Source: Pseudoduganella albidiflava (lineage in GTDB: Bacteria; Pseudomonadota; Gammaproteobacteria; Burkholderiales; Burkholderiaceae_D). Taken from it: a DNA stretch of 64,000 nt. The notes below the pieces were generated by a model. That model was not told the origin of the DNA and did not search any database. It saw nothing but the letters and a program-made list of their open reading frames with translations. The stretch spans positions 1,302,001 through 1,366,000 of the forward strand of contig NZ_CP036401.1 in the NCBI RefSeq assembly GCF_004322755.1, given 5' to 3'. Both the position numbers and the translations under genes were made by a program. Shown here one piece after another: positions 51,237 to 62,600 of the stretch. The stretch's first letter is position 1, and the number at the start of each line of letters is the position of its first letter.

Positions 51237-51727
51237 TGGCCGGCGCGCTGGCGCAAGCGGCGGAGTGGCTGGCCGCCACGCCCTTGGCGGTGGCGATGCG
51301 CGATGGCGTGTGGCTGTATCCGGCCGTCGAGACGGTGCACATCGTCGGCTTCGCGATCCTGGTGGGCGCGGTGGCCATGTTCGACTTGCGCGTGCTCGGC
51401 TGTGCACGCCGCCTGCCGGTGGATGCGCTGGGCGCGCACCTGCTGCCATGGGCGGCGGGCAGCCTGCTGCTGATCGTGCCGGCCGGGCTGCTGCTGTTCG
51501 CCAGCGGGCCGGCCGAGTTCCTCGGCAACCCTACCTTCGGCGTGAAGCTGGCGCTGATTGCGCTGGCCGGGGTGAACGCGCTGGCATTCCACGCCGGCGT
51601 GTACCGTGGCGTGGGCGCGTGGAACGTGGGCACGCCAGCGCCGCTCGGCGCGCGGGCGCATGCGCTGCTGTCGCTGCTGCTGTGGATCGGCGTGATCGCC
51701 TGCGGCCGCCTGCTGGCCTATACCTGA
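51236..51727 (+). CDS. Small polytopic membrane protein (DUF6644-like)
   Basis: A 163-residue protein with about four membrane helices: VETVHIVGFAILVGAVAMFDLRV, LPWAAGSLLLIVPAGLLLFA, FGVKLALIALAGVNALAFHAGV and HALLSLLLWIGVIACGRLLA. It is coupled by TGATG to the exported protein upstream, so the pair likely works together at the inner membrane. Function unknown. Its last 10 nt overlap the convergent gene. Confidence 0.8.
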   Translation: MAGALAQAAEWLAATPLAVAMRDGVWLYPAVETVHIVGFAILVGAVAMFDLRVLGCARRLPVDALGAHLLPWAAGSLLLIVPAGLLLFASGPAEFLGNPTFGVKLALIALAGVNALAFHAGVYRGVGAWNVGTPAPLGARAHALLSLLLWIGVIACGRLLAYT

Positions 51728-51963
51728 GGGTTACCCTGCCCGGAACCGGCCAGCTTCTTGTCGAGGTATTCGCGGGCGATGCGGGCCGCGCCCGCCTCGG
51801 CATCGGCCCGGCTGGCAAAGCGCTGCTCGGCGGTGAAGCGGTCGCTCCACGTATCCACGTGGCCCTTGATGATGATCGTGCAGTGCCATTGGTGATCGTG
51901 CACGGCGGCCGTATCTTCGTACTCTTCGGTGCGGATCGTGTATCCCTGGTAGTCGAATTCCAT
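51718..51963 (-). CDS. Small conserved cytoplasmic protein
   Basis: An 81-residue protein (MEFDYQGYTIRTEEYEDTAA, WHCTIIIKGHVDTWSDRF, RADAEAGAARIAREYLDKKL). The strand-strand-helix pattern with a closing AAR-AREYLD helix recalls small DUF2188-type proteins, but I cannot name it with certainty. ATG 51963 has GAGGAAAAGG upstream and is preferred over a start 45 nt earlier. Confidence 0.7.
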   Translation of the reverse strand: MEFDYQGYTIRTEEYEDTAAVHDHQWHCTIIIKGHVDTWSDRFTAEQRFASRADAEAGAARIAREYLDKKLAGSGQGNPQV

Positions 51964-52075
51964 CGCCTTTTCCTCAGCCGGTTGCCTGTGAAGTGGCCAA
52001 TGTAGCATCGCGCGCCGCCTTGCGCCGCCCGCTTATACTGCTGGATTCAACGCGGAAAAGAAACGGGGAGAACAC

Positions 52076-52813
52076 ATGAAGATCGCGGCAATCTCGGATA
52101 TCCACGGCAATCTCGGCGCGCTGGAGGCGGTACTGGCCGATATCGAACGGCGCGGCGCGACCGTGACGGTGAACCTGGGCGACATCCTGTCCGGCCCGCT
52201 GCAACCGCGCGAGACGGCCGAGCGCCTGATGGCGCTGGACATGCCGACCATCGCCGGCAACCACGAACGCCAGGTGCTGATGCATGTACCGGAAAAGATG
52301 GGCGCGTCGGACCGCTATGCCCACGAGCAGATCACCGAAGTGCAGCGTGCCTGGATCCATTCGCTGCCGGCCACGCTCAGGCTGACGGACGATGTGCTGC
52401 TGGTGCATGGCACGCCGTCGTCCGACCTGGTGTACTGGACAGAGACCGTCACCGAATCGGGCCAGCGGCCCGCCACGCACGACGAAGTGCTGGAGCGGGC
52501 CGGCGATGCGCGCGCCTCGCTGATCCTGTGCGGCCACACGCACGTGCCGCGCGGCGTGCGGCTCGACGACGGACGCCTGGTCGTCAACCCCGGCAGCGTG
52601 GGCCTGCAGGCCTACGACCATGACCAGCCATTCCCGCACCAATCCGAAAACCTGACACCGCACGCGCGCTACGCACTCATCGAGCGCACCGCGGCCGGCT
52701 GGATGGTCGAGCACATCGCCGTGCCGTACGACAGCGAATTCGCGGCGCTGCTGGCCGAGGGCAATGGCCGGCCCGACTGGGCGCATGCGTTGCGGACCGG
52801 GCGGATGCCGTAG
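52076..52813 (+). CDS. Calcineurin-like metallophosphoesterase (YfcE/MJ0936 type)
   Basis: A 245-residue phosphoesterase with the full metal set: ISDIHGNLGALEAVL (Asp, His), NLGDILSGPL, IAGNHERQV and CGHTHVPRGV, then VVNPGSVGLQ. It hydrolyses phosphoesters, in vitro often with Mn or Ni; the physiological substrate is unknown. AACGGGGAGAACAC precedes the ATG. The gap to the next gene (243 nt) is A/T-rich and shows only likely promoter sequence. Confidence 0.9.
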   Translation: MKIAAISDIHGNLGALEAVLADIERRGATVTVNLGDILSGPLQPRETAERLMALDMPTIAGNHERQVLMHVPEKMGASDRYAHEQITEVQRAWIHSLPATLRLTDDVLLVHGTPSSDLVYWTETVTESGQRPATHDEVLERAGDARASLILCGHTHVPRGVRLDDGRLVVNPGSVGLQAYDHDQPFPHQSENLTPHARYALIERTAAGWMVEHIAVPYDSEFAALLAEGNGRPDWAHALRTGRMP

Positions 52814-53056
52814 GTCGCCAGTCCGGCGCCATGGTTGGCAACATGACGCTGGAATGGGAAGAAGACCATCAGCGCATCAGGATCAGGGAAGTTCCCGGGC
52901 AATGAATGAAGGCCCTTGTTGTAATTTGTTCATTCGCAAATGAAAGTTGCATTTTTCTCTACACTTTCCATGCGCCTTGGCTAGAATCGCTGCGACTTCG
53001 TCGCTCATCTTCCGGATGATTCGCGAGCTCTTCCCTCAACGCACATGGAGATATGA

Positions 53057-53830
53057 ATGCGATTCCTTCTGCAATACGCCGCATGCGCGGCCGTGGCGCT
53101 GGCCGCCGCCGTGCCCGCGCAAGCCGCCTCGGTCCTTCAATCGAGCACTGCTTTCAGCAACGTCCAGCTCGATGTCCGCGACCTGACGCCGGATGATGGC
53201 GTGCAGGCGAATTACGCCATCTTGCCCACGTCCTACACTTCCCTCACTTCCCTTGCCACGGATGGCCAGATGCCGCACCAGGACGGAACTGCCGTCGGGC
53301 TGGGCCAGGCGGGCAGCGCATCGCTGACCGTGGGGCAGGCCTCGACCTGGGTCCGTACCGATGGCACGCTGGGCAGCCTGGAAACGTTCGCTTCCTTCCC
53401 CGGGCCAACGGAAGGCGGTCATCTCTACAGCACTGGCAACCAGTACTTCCGCGTGATGCTGGATGCCCATAGCGAGCTGTGGCTGACGGGGGACTATGCA
53501 ATCTCCGTCGAGCGCCAGGGCGACGAGCTCGGCACGCAAAGCGGCGGTGCTTCGATATGGGCCCAGCTGTTCGCCGATGGCAAGTTCGTCGACGAGCAAG
53601 CGTCCTTGACGGTACTGCAAGGGGAAGCTGGCGGCCAGCGCTCCGGGCACTTCAACCTTGGTTTCGCCAATGACAGCGATGTGGCGACCACGGTGTATCT
53701 GTCCATGAATTCGAGCACTTCCATTTTCGGCAATCCGCCGCTGCCGCCGGTTCCCGAGCCGCAGACCTATGCGATGTTCGGCGCCGGCCTGCTGTTGCTG
53801 GCTGCACGGCGCAAATTCGCGCGCAAGTAA
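53057..53830 (+). CDS. PEP-CTERM sorting-signal protein
   Basis: A 257-residue exported protein: signal peptide ending near VALAAAVPAQA, a Ser/Thr/Gly-rich body, and a C-terminal PEP-CTERM tripartite signal (VPEPQTYAMFGAGLLLLAARRK). Such proteins are cut and anchored by exosortase and occur in exopolysaccharide-forming Gram-negative bacteria. No exosortase gene is in the window. GGAGATATGA precedes the start. Confidence 0.9.
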   Translation: MRFLLQYAACAAVALAAAVPAQAASVLQSSTAFSNVQLDVRDLTPDDGVQANYAILPTSYTSLTSLATDGQMPHQDGTAVGLGQAGSASLTVGQASTWVRTDGTLGSLETFASFPGPTEGGHLYSTGNQYFRVMLDAHSELWLTGDYAISVERQGDELGTQSGGASIWAQLFADGKFVDEQASLTVLQGEAGGQRSGHFNLGFANDSDVATTVYLSMNSSTSIFGNPPLPPVPEPQTYAMFGAGLLLLAARRKFARK

Positions 53831-53880
53831 GGCACTACACAGAGGCAATGCCGGGCTAGCGCCGGCCGATGGCCGGCGCC

Positions 53881-53981
53881 AGCCCAGCACTTCTGCGGAA
53901 ACCTCCAGCCACGCCCGCGCAGGAGTTGAAAATGCGGCGCTAGCCCAGCACTTCTGCGGAAACCTCCAGCCACGCCCGCGC
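53881..53981. repeat. 40-bp exact direct repeat duplicating the 3' end of the LysR gene
   Basis: Bases 53881-53920 and 53942-53981 are identical, 61 bp apart. The second copy is the last coding part of the LysR gene (AARAWLEVSAEVLG-stop); the first copy lies beyond its stop and is non-coding. Confidence 0.9.
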
Positions 53982-54818
53982 CGCGTGCGACAGATATCTG
54001 CCGCTGCGCACGTGCGCAACCTGCCACGGCAGTTCCGGTTCGACGATGCGCACGGCCTGCAGCGATGCGTCGGCCAGCCGCTCGATGAACGGTTCCGGCA
54101 GCAGCGCCACGCCGATGCCGGCCGATGCCATTTCCACCAGCCAGTCCCACTGGCCGCTTTGCGCCGCGACCACCGGCTCGAACCCGGCTTGCGCGAAGGC
54201 GCGGCGCAGCGCGCGGGTCAGCGCGAAGTCGTCGGTCAGCAGCACCAGCGGCAAGTCCTTCAGGGCGGACAGCTTCAGCGTGCGCCGCTGGCGCTGGAAG
54301 GTGCCGCCGGCCGCCAGCGCCCACATCGGGTAGCTGGCCACCGGCAGCGTCTCCACCGCCAGGCCCGGATCGGCAGGCAGCACGGTCATGCCGAGTTCCA
54401 GCTCGCCGCCCGCCACCAGCCGCTCGACGTTCTGGCCGGTCTCTTCGCGCAGCACGAGCGCGATGTCCGGATGGCGTTCGCGGAACGCCTTCAGCACTGG
54501 CGTGAACAGCACGTTGATCATCGGCGGAATGCCGACCGTGAGGGTGCCCCGGCGCACGGCCTGCACGTCGCGCACCTCGGCGGCCAGCGTGCGCATCGTC
54601 GCCAGCATTTCCTCGCCACGCTGGAACACCACGCGGCCGGTATCGGTCAGGCCGAGGCGGCGGCCATCGCGGACGAACAGCGGGGTGCCCAGTTCTTCCT
54701 CCAGCTGGTGCACCATCTTGCTGATGGTCGACTGCGTCACGTGCAGCAGCTCGGCCGCCTGGGTAAAGCTGGACAGGCGGGCGGTTTCAACGAAGTAGCG
54801 CAGCGATCGGATGTCCAT
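53940..54818 (-). CDS. LysR-family regulator, divergent from the CoA-transferase gene
   Basis: A 292-residue LysR protein: winged helix with SLRYFVETARLSSFTQAAELL and VTQSTISKMVHQLEEELGTPL, effector domain with GTLTVGIPPMINVLFTPVLK and ASAGIGVALLPEPFIERL. It resembles CynR/CbbR-type or aromatic-acid regulators. A dyad AATAT-N5-ATATT at 54868 lies in the control region shared with the CoA-transferase gene, which it probably regulates. Its 3' end is partly duplicated downstream. Confidence 0.9.
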   Translation of the reverse strand: MDIRSLRYFVETARLSSFTQAAELLHVTQSTISKMVHQLEEELGTPLFVRDGRRLGLTDTGRVVFQRGEEMLATMRTLAAEVRDVQAVRRGTLTVGIPPMINVLFTPVLKAFRERHPDIALVLREETGQNVERLVAGGELELGMTVLPADPGLAVETLPVASYPMWALAAGGTFQRQRRTLKLSALKDLPLVLLTDDFALTRALRRAFAQAGFEPVVAAQSGQWDWLVEMASAGIGVALLPEPFIERLADASLQAVRIVEPELPWQVAHVRSGRYLSHAARAWLEVSAEVLG

Positions 54819-54867
54819 GGGTGGCGGGGCGCCGCGGGCGGCATGAATTTTTCGAATGGAATCGGTG

Positions 54868-54882
54868 AATATAAGTCATATT
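54868..54882. promoter_or_regulatory. Dyad AATAT-N5-ATATT between divergent LysR and CoA-transferase genes
   Basis: A 15-bp inverted repeat in the 121-nt control region, with the size and A/T content of a LysR recognition half. Assignment by position only. Confidence 0.4.
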
Positions 54883-54939
54883 ATCCATGAATGGCACTCC
54901 TATACTCCACTGACCGAACCAAGAATAGTGGAGGACACC

Positions 54940-56445
54940 ATGGTGGAACATAATGTGGCGGAACGCATCCGGCATCCAGGGCTGCTGGCCCGCATCCAGA
55001 GCGCGGAACAGGCCGCGCGCCTGTTCGAGCCGGGCATGACGGTAGGCATGAGCGGCTTCACGAAAGCCGGCGATGCGAAGGCGCTGCCACGCGCGCTCGT
55101 CGAACGGGCCCGCGAGCAGCCGCTGGGCCTCACGCTGATCACCGGCGCCTCGCTGGGCAACGACAGCGACGGCATGATGGCCAACGCCGGCGTGATCCGC
55201 CGCCGCCTGCCGTTCCAGGCCGATGCGTCGATGCGCCGCAAGATCAACACGGGCGAAGTCATGTTCATCGACCAGCACCTGTCGGAGACCGCCGAACAGC
55301 TGCGCAGCGGCGCGCTGCCGCGCATCGACATCGCCGTCATCGAAGCCTGCGCGATCCGCGAGGATGGCGCGATCGTGCCGACCATGGCGGTGGGGAACAG
55401 TGCCAGCTTCGTGCAGGCCGCCAGGCACGTGATCGTCGAGCTGAACCTGGCGGCGCCCGCGGCGCTGGAGGGCCTGCACGATATCTACGTGCCGCGCCCG
55501 CGCCCCGCGCGCGAGCCGATTCCGCTGACGCATCCGGGCCAGCGCATCGGTAGCGGCGCCATCATGCTGGACCCGGAGCGCATCGCCGCGATCGTCGTCA
55601 CGGACCACGTGGACAGCCCGTCGTCCGTGCTGCCGCCGGATGAAGGCACCGATGCGATTGCACGCCACGTGATCGCCTTCCTGGAGGGCGAGGTTGCGGC
55701 CGGCCGCATGGGCCCGGAACTGCTGCCGCTCCAGGCGGGCATCGGCACCATCGCCAATGCGGTGCTGCATGGCCTGGCGCAATCGTCGTTCCGCAACCTG
55801 GCGATGTATTCCGAAGTGCTGCAGGACAGCGCCATCGCGCTGCTCGAATCGGGCCAGCTGGCGCTCGCGTCGGCCTCGTCGATCACGCTGTCGGCACCGA
55901 TGCACGAGCGCTTCCTGGCCAACCTGGAGCGCTACCGCGACCGCATCGTGCTGCGCCCGCAGGAAATCAGCAACCATCCGGAAATCGTGCGGCGGCTCGG
56001 CATCATCGGCCTGAACACGGCGCTGGAATTCGACATCTACGGCAATGTGAACTCCACCCACGTGGGCGGCACCAGCATGATGAACGGCATCGGCGGTTCC
56101 GGCGATTTCGCCCGCAACGGCGAGCTGGCGATCTTCGTCAGCAAGTCCGAGGCGAAGGATGGCGCCATTTCCAGCGTGGTGCCGATGGTGGCGCACGTGG
56201 ACCATACGGAACACGACGTGGACGTGCTGGTGACGGAGTGGGGCCTCGCCGACCTGCGCGGGCTGGCGCCCCGCGAACGCGCGCCACTGATCATCGAGCG
56301 CTGCGCCCATCCGGATTACCGCGACCAGCTGCGCGACTATTACGAGCGCGCGCTGCTGCGGGGCGGACACACCCCGCATGTGCTGGAGGAGGCGCTGTCG
56401 TGGCACGAGCGGTACCGGACGGCCAGGCATATGCGCGCGGCCTGA
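54940..56445 (+). CDS. Acetyl-CoA hydrolase / succinyl-CoA:acetate CoA-transferase family
   Basis: A 501-residue class I CoA-transferase. The catalytic Glu is most likely Glu292 in MYSEVLQDSA, by comparison with AarC/Cat1 (YTEV-QD); other marks are GMTVGMSGFTKAG at the N-terminus and EFDIYGNVNSTHVGGT. These enzymes move CoA between succinate, acetate or propionate or hydrolyse acetyl-CoA. ATG 54940 follows GGAGG; the frame extends 84 nt upstream without a ribosome site. The divergent LysR gene is the likely regulator. Confidence 0.9.
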   Translation: MVEHNVAERIRHPGLLARIQSAEQAARLFEPGMTVGMSGFTKAGDAKALPRALVERAREQPLGLTLITGASLGNDSDGMMANAGVIRRRLPFQADASMRRKINTGEVMFIDQHLSETAEQLRSGALPRIDIAVIEACAIREDGAIVPTMAVGNSASFVQAARHVIVELNLAAPAALEGLHDIYVPRPRPAREPIPLTHPGQRIGSGAIMLDPERIAAIVVTDHVDSPSSVLPPDEGTDAIARHVIAFLEGEVAAGRMGPELLPLQAGIGTIANAVLHGLAQSSFRNLAMYSEVLQDSAIALLESGQLALASASSITLSAPMHERFLANLERYRDRIVLRPQEISNHPEIVRRLGIIGLNTALEFDIYGNVNSTHVGGTSMMNGIGGSGDFARNGELAIFVSKSEAKDGAISSVVPMVAHVDHTEHDVDVLVTEWGLADLRGLAPRERAPLIIERCAHPDYRDQLRDYYERALLRGGHTPHVLEEALSWHERYRTARHMRAA

Positions 56446-56662
56446 CGCGGGGCGGGGCAATCATCGGATACCGGCTGGTAAGCGGCAGTTCGCGACTGGC
56501 GGTTTTCAAGTGACTGTGGGCATTTGCCACACCGCTTGCCCGCCAATCGTGCACTGCTCCCGACCGGGTTACCCTGTGGCATGATGCGATTCACTCTCGC
56601 GACCGTACCAGGACGGCCGCCCCGCACCCGCCGCGTGTCGCGGTATTTCGACAGGATTGAAC

Positions 56663-59600
56663 ATGCCCAGCACCTTCGACTTCACTGCCAACGTCATTGC
56701 CGATACCGATCCCAATGCCGGGCCCGGGATAACGACTGCAACCCAGACCGTCGACGGCCACACATTGCGGCTGGTCGGGGATTCCGGTGGCTGGGTGGTG
56801 ATGAGCGAGAACGATTTCCTGGGCGGCGATCTGCAGCGCCTGCACGGCCAGGCGCTGTTCAAGGAATTCAACGATATCGCAACCAAACTCAGGCTATCGC
56901 TGGACGGTAACAAGCTGTTCGATCTCACGTCGCTGAACCTGGTGGATATCGTCGCGAATTCGGGCGGGCAATTCCGGTTCACGACAGCCAAGGGCGTGGT
57001 CGACAGCGGACCGCTGGACAGCGAATGGTCGGTGTCGTTTTTCTCCAATTCTCCGATCCTTGCCGGAATCGCGTGGGTCGACATCACCATGGTCGACCCG
57101 GCACATCAGTTCATTCCCGCCATCGATGACATCGTCCTCAGCAATATTACCTCGCCGAACGTGGCGCCGGCCTTCGTGGGCGCGGGCACCACGATGTCGG
57201 CCGTGCAGAATGGCGGCGCTGTCAACCTGGCCGGGCTGCTGCACGCCAGCGACACGGACAGTGGCCAGACGCTGACATGGTCACAGAGCGCCGGCCCGGC
57301 CCACGGCACCCTGTCGATCAGCGGTGCCACCGCCGCGTCGGGCAGTACCGACATCACCCCCGGCGGTACGCTTGGCTACACCCCTGCGGCCGGCTACGCG
57401 GGCACCGACAGCTTTACCGTCCAGGTCTCGGACGGTATCGCGACGTCGAGCCGCACCATCACCGTCAGCGTGGCGCCGCTGCCGCCCGGCGCGCCGGACC
57501 TGGCGTCCGCCAGCGATACCGGCGCCAGTGCCAGCGACAACGTGACCGCGGCGAACTCGATGACGTTCTCCGGTACCAGCGCGCCGGGCGATATCGCCAG
57601 CACGGTGCGCGTGTTCATCGACGTCAACGACAATGGCGCCTATAACGCGGGCGAAGCCACTGGTACCGCCACCGTCAGCAACGGTGCGTGGACGGTGGCG
57701 GGCGTCGATACGAGCGGCCTCGGGACCGGCAGCTACAACGTGCGCGCCGTGGTGACGTCGGCCACGGGCGGCTTGAGCAGCGGCGCCGGCAGTGCGCTGG
57801 CGATCACGGTGGATCGCACGCCGCCCGCCATGACGTTCAGTGGCGTGACGCTGTCCGCCGACACCGGCGTGCCGGGCGACGCGGTCACGAACACGGCGGC
57901 GCAGACGATTACGGCCACGCTCACCTCGGCACTGGCGGCCACCGACACCGTGCGCGGCTCACTCGACAATGGCGCCACGTGGACGACGCTGACGGGCATG
58001 GTCAGCGGCACCACGCTGGCGTGGACCGGCGCCACGCTGGTGGCCAGCGGCGGGATCCGGCTGCAGGTGCTCGACGAGCATGGCAACGCCGGCACCACCA
58101 CGTCGCAGGCCTATGCGCTCGACGTGACGCCACCGGCGCAGACGGTGGCGCTGGCCGCGCTGTCGGCCGACAGCGGCGCCGGCGGCGACTTCGTCACGAA
58201 TACGGCGGCGCAGACGCTGTCCGGCACTCTGTCGGGCAACACGGCCGCCGGCGACGTCGTCGAGGTATCGCTGAACAACGGCGCCAGCTGGACGATGGCC
58301 AGCCACGCCGCCGGCACCAGCACCTGGTCCCTTCCCGCGCAAATCCTGGCCGCCAGCGGCATCCTGCAGGTGCGCGTAACCGACGCGGCGGGCAATCCCG
58401 GCACGGCGTACACCCATGCCTACCTGGTCGACAGCGCGGCGCCGACGGCGACAACGCCGGCCAGCAGCAGCCTCGTGGCGCCCACCGGCAGTGCTTGGAC
58501 CGTCACGGTCACGTATGCCGACACGGGCGGCGCGGGCATCGATACCGCGACGATCGGCACCGGCAACATTGGCGTCACCGGTCCGCAGGGCGGCGCGCTG
58601 GCGGTCACGGGGTTCGCCGTGAACGGCAACCAGGTGACCTACACGGTGGCGGCGCCCGGCGGAGGCTGGGGCCCGGAAGATGCCGGCGCCTACACGGTCG
58701 CCATCCATGGCGGTGTCGCCGATGTGGCGGGCAACGCCGTTGCCGCGAACGCGTCGGCGGAGACTGTCGACGTTGTCTTCAGCACCGCGCCGGCGGTCAG
58801 CCAGCTGGCACTGTCGGCCGATACGGGCACCAGCAACAGCGACTTCATCACGCACATCGCCAGCCAGACCGTCACCGCCACGCTCGGCATTGGGCTGGCG
58901 GCCGGCGACAGGCTCTGGGGATCACTGGACAACGGCCAGACCTGGGCCGATATCACGCACACCGTCAGCGGTACCGGCGTGCAGTGGAGCGGCGTGACGC
59001 TGGCAGGCAGCAATACGCTGGTCGTCCGGGCTACCGACAGTAACGGCCAGCCCGGCACCGCCGCCAGCCATGCCTATACGCTGGACACGGCCGCGCCGGC
59101 GCAAGGGTTCGACGATGTCGCGCTTTCGGCGGACACGGGGGCCAGCGGGACGGATTTCGTCACCGCCACGGCGCTGCAGAATATCGGCGGGGTATTGAAC
59201 GGCGCGGCGGGGCAGGGCGAGTTCGTCGAAGTCTCCCTGGACAACGGCGCCAGCTGGGCACCCGCCACCACGAGCGGCAGCACCTGGTCGCTGCATGGCA
59301 TTACGCTGCCGGCCAGCGGCACGCTGCAGGTGCGCGTGGCGGACGTCGCCGGCAACCACGGCAGCCCGGCGGTGCGCGCCTACCTGGTCGATACCCTGGC
59401 GCCGACCGCCGCCATGCCGGCCACCACCGACCTGGCCGGGCCGACGGGCGGCACGTTCGAGTTTACCGTCACGTATGCCGACACCGGCGGTGCGGGGCTG
59501 GACACGGCAACCCTTGGCACCGGTAACGTGGCCGTGGCGGGGCCCCACGGCAATCCGGTGACCGTGACCGCGTTCAGCGTCGACGGCAATGCCGTCACGT

Positions 59601-62600
59601 ACACGGCGCAGGCCCCGGGCGGCAGCTGGGATGCGGGCGACGCGGGCGCGTACACGGTTGCCGTCAATGGCGCGTCGGTGCGCGACATGGCCGGCAACAC
59701 GGTGGCGGCCGATCCCGCCGCGGGCACGATCACCGTGGGATACCGTACCCCGCCCGCGGCAAGCGTGCTGCGGCTGGGCAGCGACACGGGTATCAGCGAT
59801 ACCGATTTCATCACCAGCGTGGCGGCGCAGACGATCCACGCCACACTGGACAAGGCATTGGCGGCCAGCGATACGGCATGGGGTTCACTGGACAATGGCC
59901 AGTCATGGACGAATATCACGGCCAAGGTCAGCGGCACGGCCGTGGCATGGGATGGCGTGTCGCTGGCCGGCGCCGGGACCGTGGTGGTGAAGGTGACCGA
60001 CGGCGTCGGTCAGGACGGTGCGGCCGCCAGCCATGCCTACGTACTCGATACCGCCGCGCCGGCACGCACGGTGGCCACCGTGGCGCTGTCCGCCGACACG
60101 GGCGCCAGCAGCACCGATTTCATCACGCAAACGGCCGGGCAGGACTTGTCGGGAACGCTCGACGGCGCGCTGGCCGATGGCGAGTTCGTCGAGGTGTCGC
60201 TCGACGACGGCGCGACCTGGGCGGTGGCGTCCGCCAGCGGAACCGGCTGGACCCTGCAGGGCGCCACGCTGGCGGCCATGGGGGTGCTGCAGGTGCGCGT
60301 CAGCGACACGGCGGGCAACCACGCGGCGCCTTGGACGCAGGCGTACGTCGTCGATACGGCCGCGCCGGTGGCGGCGCCGCCCGTGCGCGCCGACCTGGAT
60401 GCGAGCGGTGCCAGCTTCACGTTTACCGTCGCCTATGCCGATGCGGGCGGTGCGGGCCTGGATCCGGCGACCTTCGGGACCGGCAATGTCGCCGTCACGG
60501 GAGCGGCCGGAGCGCTCGCCGTGTCCGGTTACAGCGTGGCCGGCGGCACGGTCACGTACACGGTCGATGCACCCGGCGGCAGCTGGGACACCAATGAACT
60601 GGGCGACTATACGATCGGCATCGCCGCCAACAGCGTGCGCGATCTCGCCGGGAACGCCGTCGCTGCCAACCCGGCCGCGCACATGTTCCACGTCGGCACG
60701 ACGCTGCGGGCCACGCTCGCCATTGCCGATACCGCGTTGACGGCGGGCGAGACGACCACGATGACCGTCACGTTCACCCGCGCGGTTCAGGACCTGGACG
60801 TGGCCGATTTCACCGTGCCGAACGGTTCGCTGGCGGCACTGGCCACGGCGGATGGCGGATTGACCTGGACCGCCACGCTGACGCCCGACGGCGATGCCTG
60901 GGCGAATGCGAACGTGGTGACATTGAACCTGGCGCTGGTGCACGGCCCCGATGGCATTGCCGGTACCGGCACCGCCGAGTCGAACGCCTATGCGGTGCGG
61001 ACGGGCTCCGAACCCGGCGGCGAAGTGCCACCTCCTCCTCCTCCGCCCGGCGCAGTGGACGGAGTCCCCGTCACCGTCACGCAGCAGGAAGACCCGGCGA
61101 CGGGCCTGGTCAACAACGTCGTTACCGTACCGACCGTGACGGCGACACGCAATGAGGATCCGGGCACGCCGAACGCCGCGCTGGCCGACATACCGCTCAC
61201 CGCGTCGCGCGGCGGCAGCGGCTCGGCGCTGACGGTCAGCCTGCCGGTCGGCGCGGGCCTGGACGTGAGCGGCGCCGCCAGCCTGCTGACCGGGGACGAT
61301 GCGCTGCGCGACCTGATTCACCGCATCGAGCAAAAGACTGCCGCCGGGAGCGGCGTGCGCGAGGAGATGACCGCGGAAGGCACGGCGTTCCTCGAAGGAC
61401 TGCTCGGCGATGTGCTGCTGCAGACCGCCACGGTGACGCCGACGGCGCTGGACGACGGCACGGCGCGGACGATCCTGATCGGCGGCTCGACCGTGCCGGG
61501 CACGCCGGCCGACGCCGCCGCGCGGGGAATCGTCATCGATGCCCGCCAGCTGCCGGACAGTGTCACGCTGCAGCTCGACGACGTGCACTTCGCCGCCGTC
61601 GTCGGCGCCGCCACGCTGCGCGGCGGCGCGGGCCAGAACATCGTCATCGGCGACAGTGCCGGCCAGGACATCTTCCTCGGCGAGGAGGACGACCAGTTGC
61701 TGGGCGGTGGCGGCGACGACGTGCTGGGCAGCGCGGGCGGCAACGACCTGCTGTCCGGCGGCGATGGTAACGACGCGGCGGCGGGCGGGACCGGCAACGA
61801 CAGTGTTGCCGGTGGCAGCGGCGACGACGTGCTGCAGGGCGGCCGCAGCGACCGGGGCGCCTGGACCTTCACGCTTGCGGCGAACGGCACCGTCACGGCG
61901 ATACACCAGACGCGGATGTTCGCGGCCACGGCCAGCGAAACACTGGCAGCGGCGGAGCTGGACGCCGATGCCGGCGCGCTGGCGTTCCTTGCCACGCCAG
62001 CCGAGCGGCTGCTCGACATTGCGCTGCTGTACCAGGGCGCGTTCGGCCGCGCCGCGGATCTCGAGGGCCTGAATTTCCATGCTGTCCACGCGGGCAGCGC
62101 GATCCAGGTGGCGCAGTCGTTCACCGTATCGGAAGAATGGGCTGGTTCGGTGCTGAACGTCGCCGGTGACACCGACTATGTCGAAGCGCTGTACCGCCAG
62201 GTACTGGGGCGGGCCGCCGATGCGGAAGGCATGGCGTTCTGGACCGGGGCCATGGCGGGCACGCATGGCGCGGCCGCTTCGCGCGCCGAGGTGCTGCTGG
62301 GCTTCACGGGTAGCGCGGAGCACCGCGGGCAGCATGCAGGGAGCATCGTCCTCGGTACCGCCGACGTGGCAGCCGAACAAGGGTGGATCGGCGGCAGCGG
62401 TGACGACCGGCTCGAGGCGGGCGCGGGCAATGACTGGCTGGCTGGTGGCGACGGCAGCGATACCGCGGTGTTCGCTGGCGCGCTCGCCGATTACGGCATG
62501 CTCGTCACCGGGGGCGGCAAGGCGGTGCTGACGTCCACGGCGCACGGCGCCGACACCATCTCCGGCATCGAGTGGGGAGAGTTCGCGGATGGCGGGCTGG

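Noticed and set aside
57834..60690. Regular repeats that might suggest a CRISPR-like array
   Set aside because: The repeats are coding, about 960 bp long and diverged; there are no short identical repeats with unique spacers and no cas genes.
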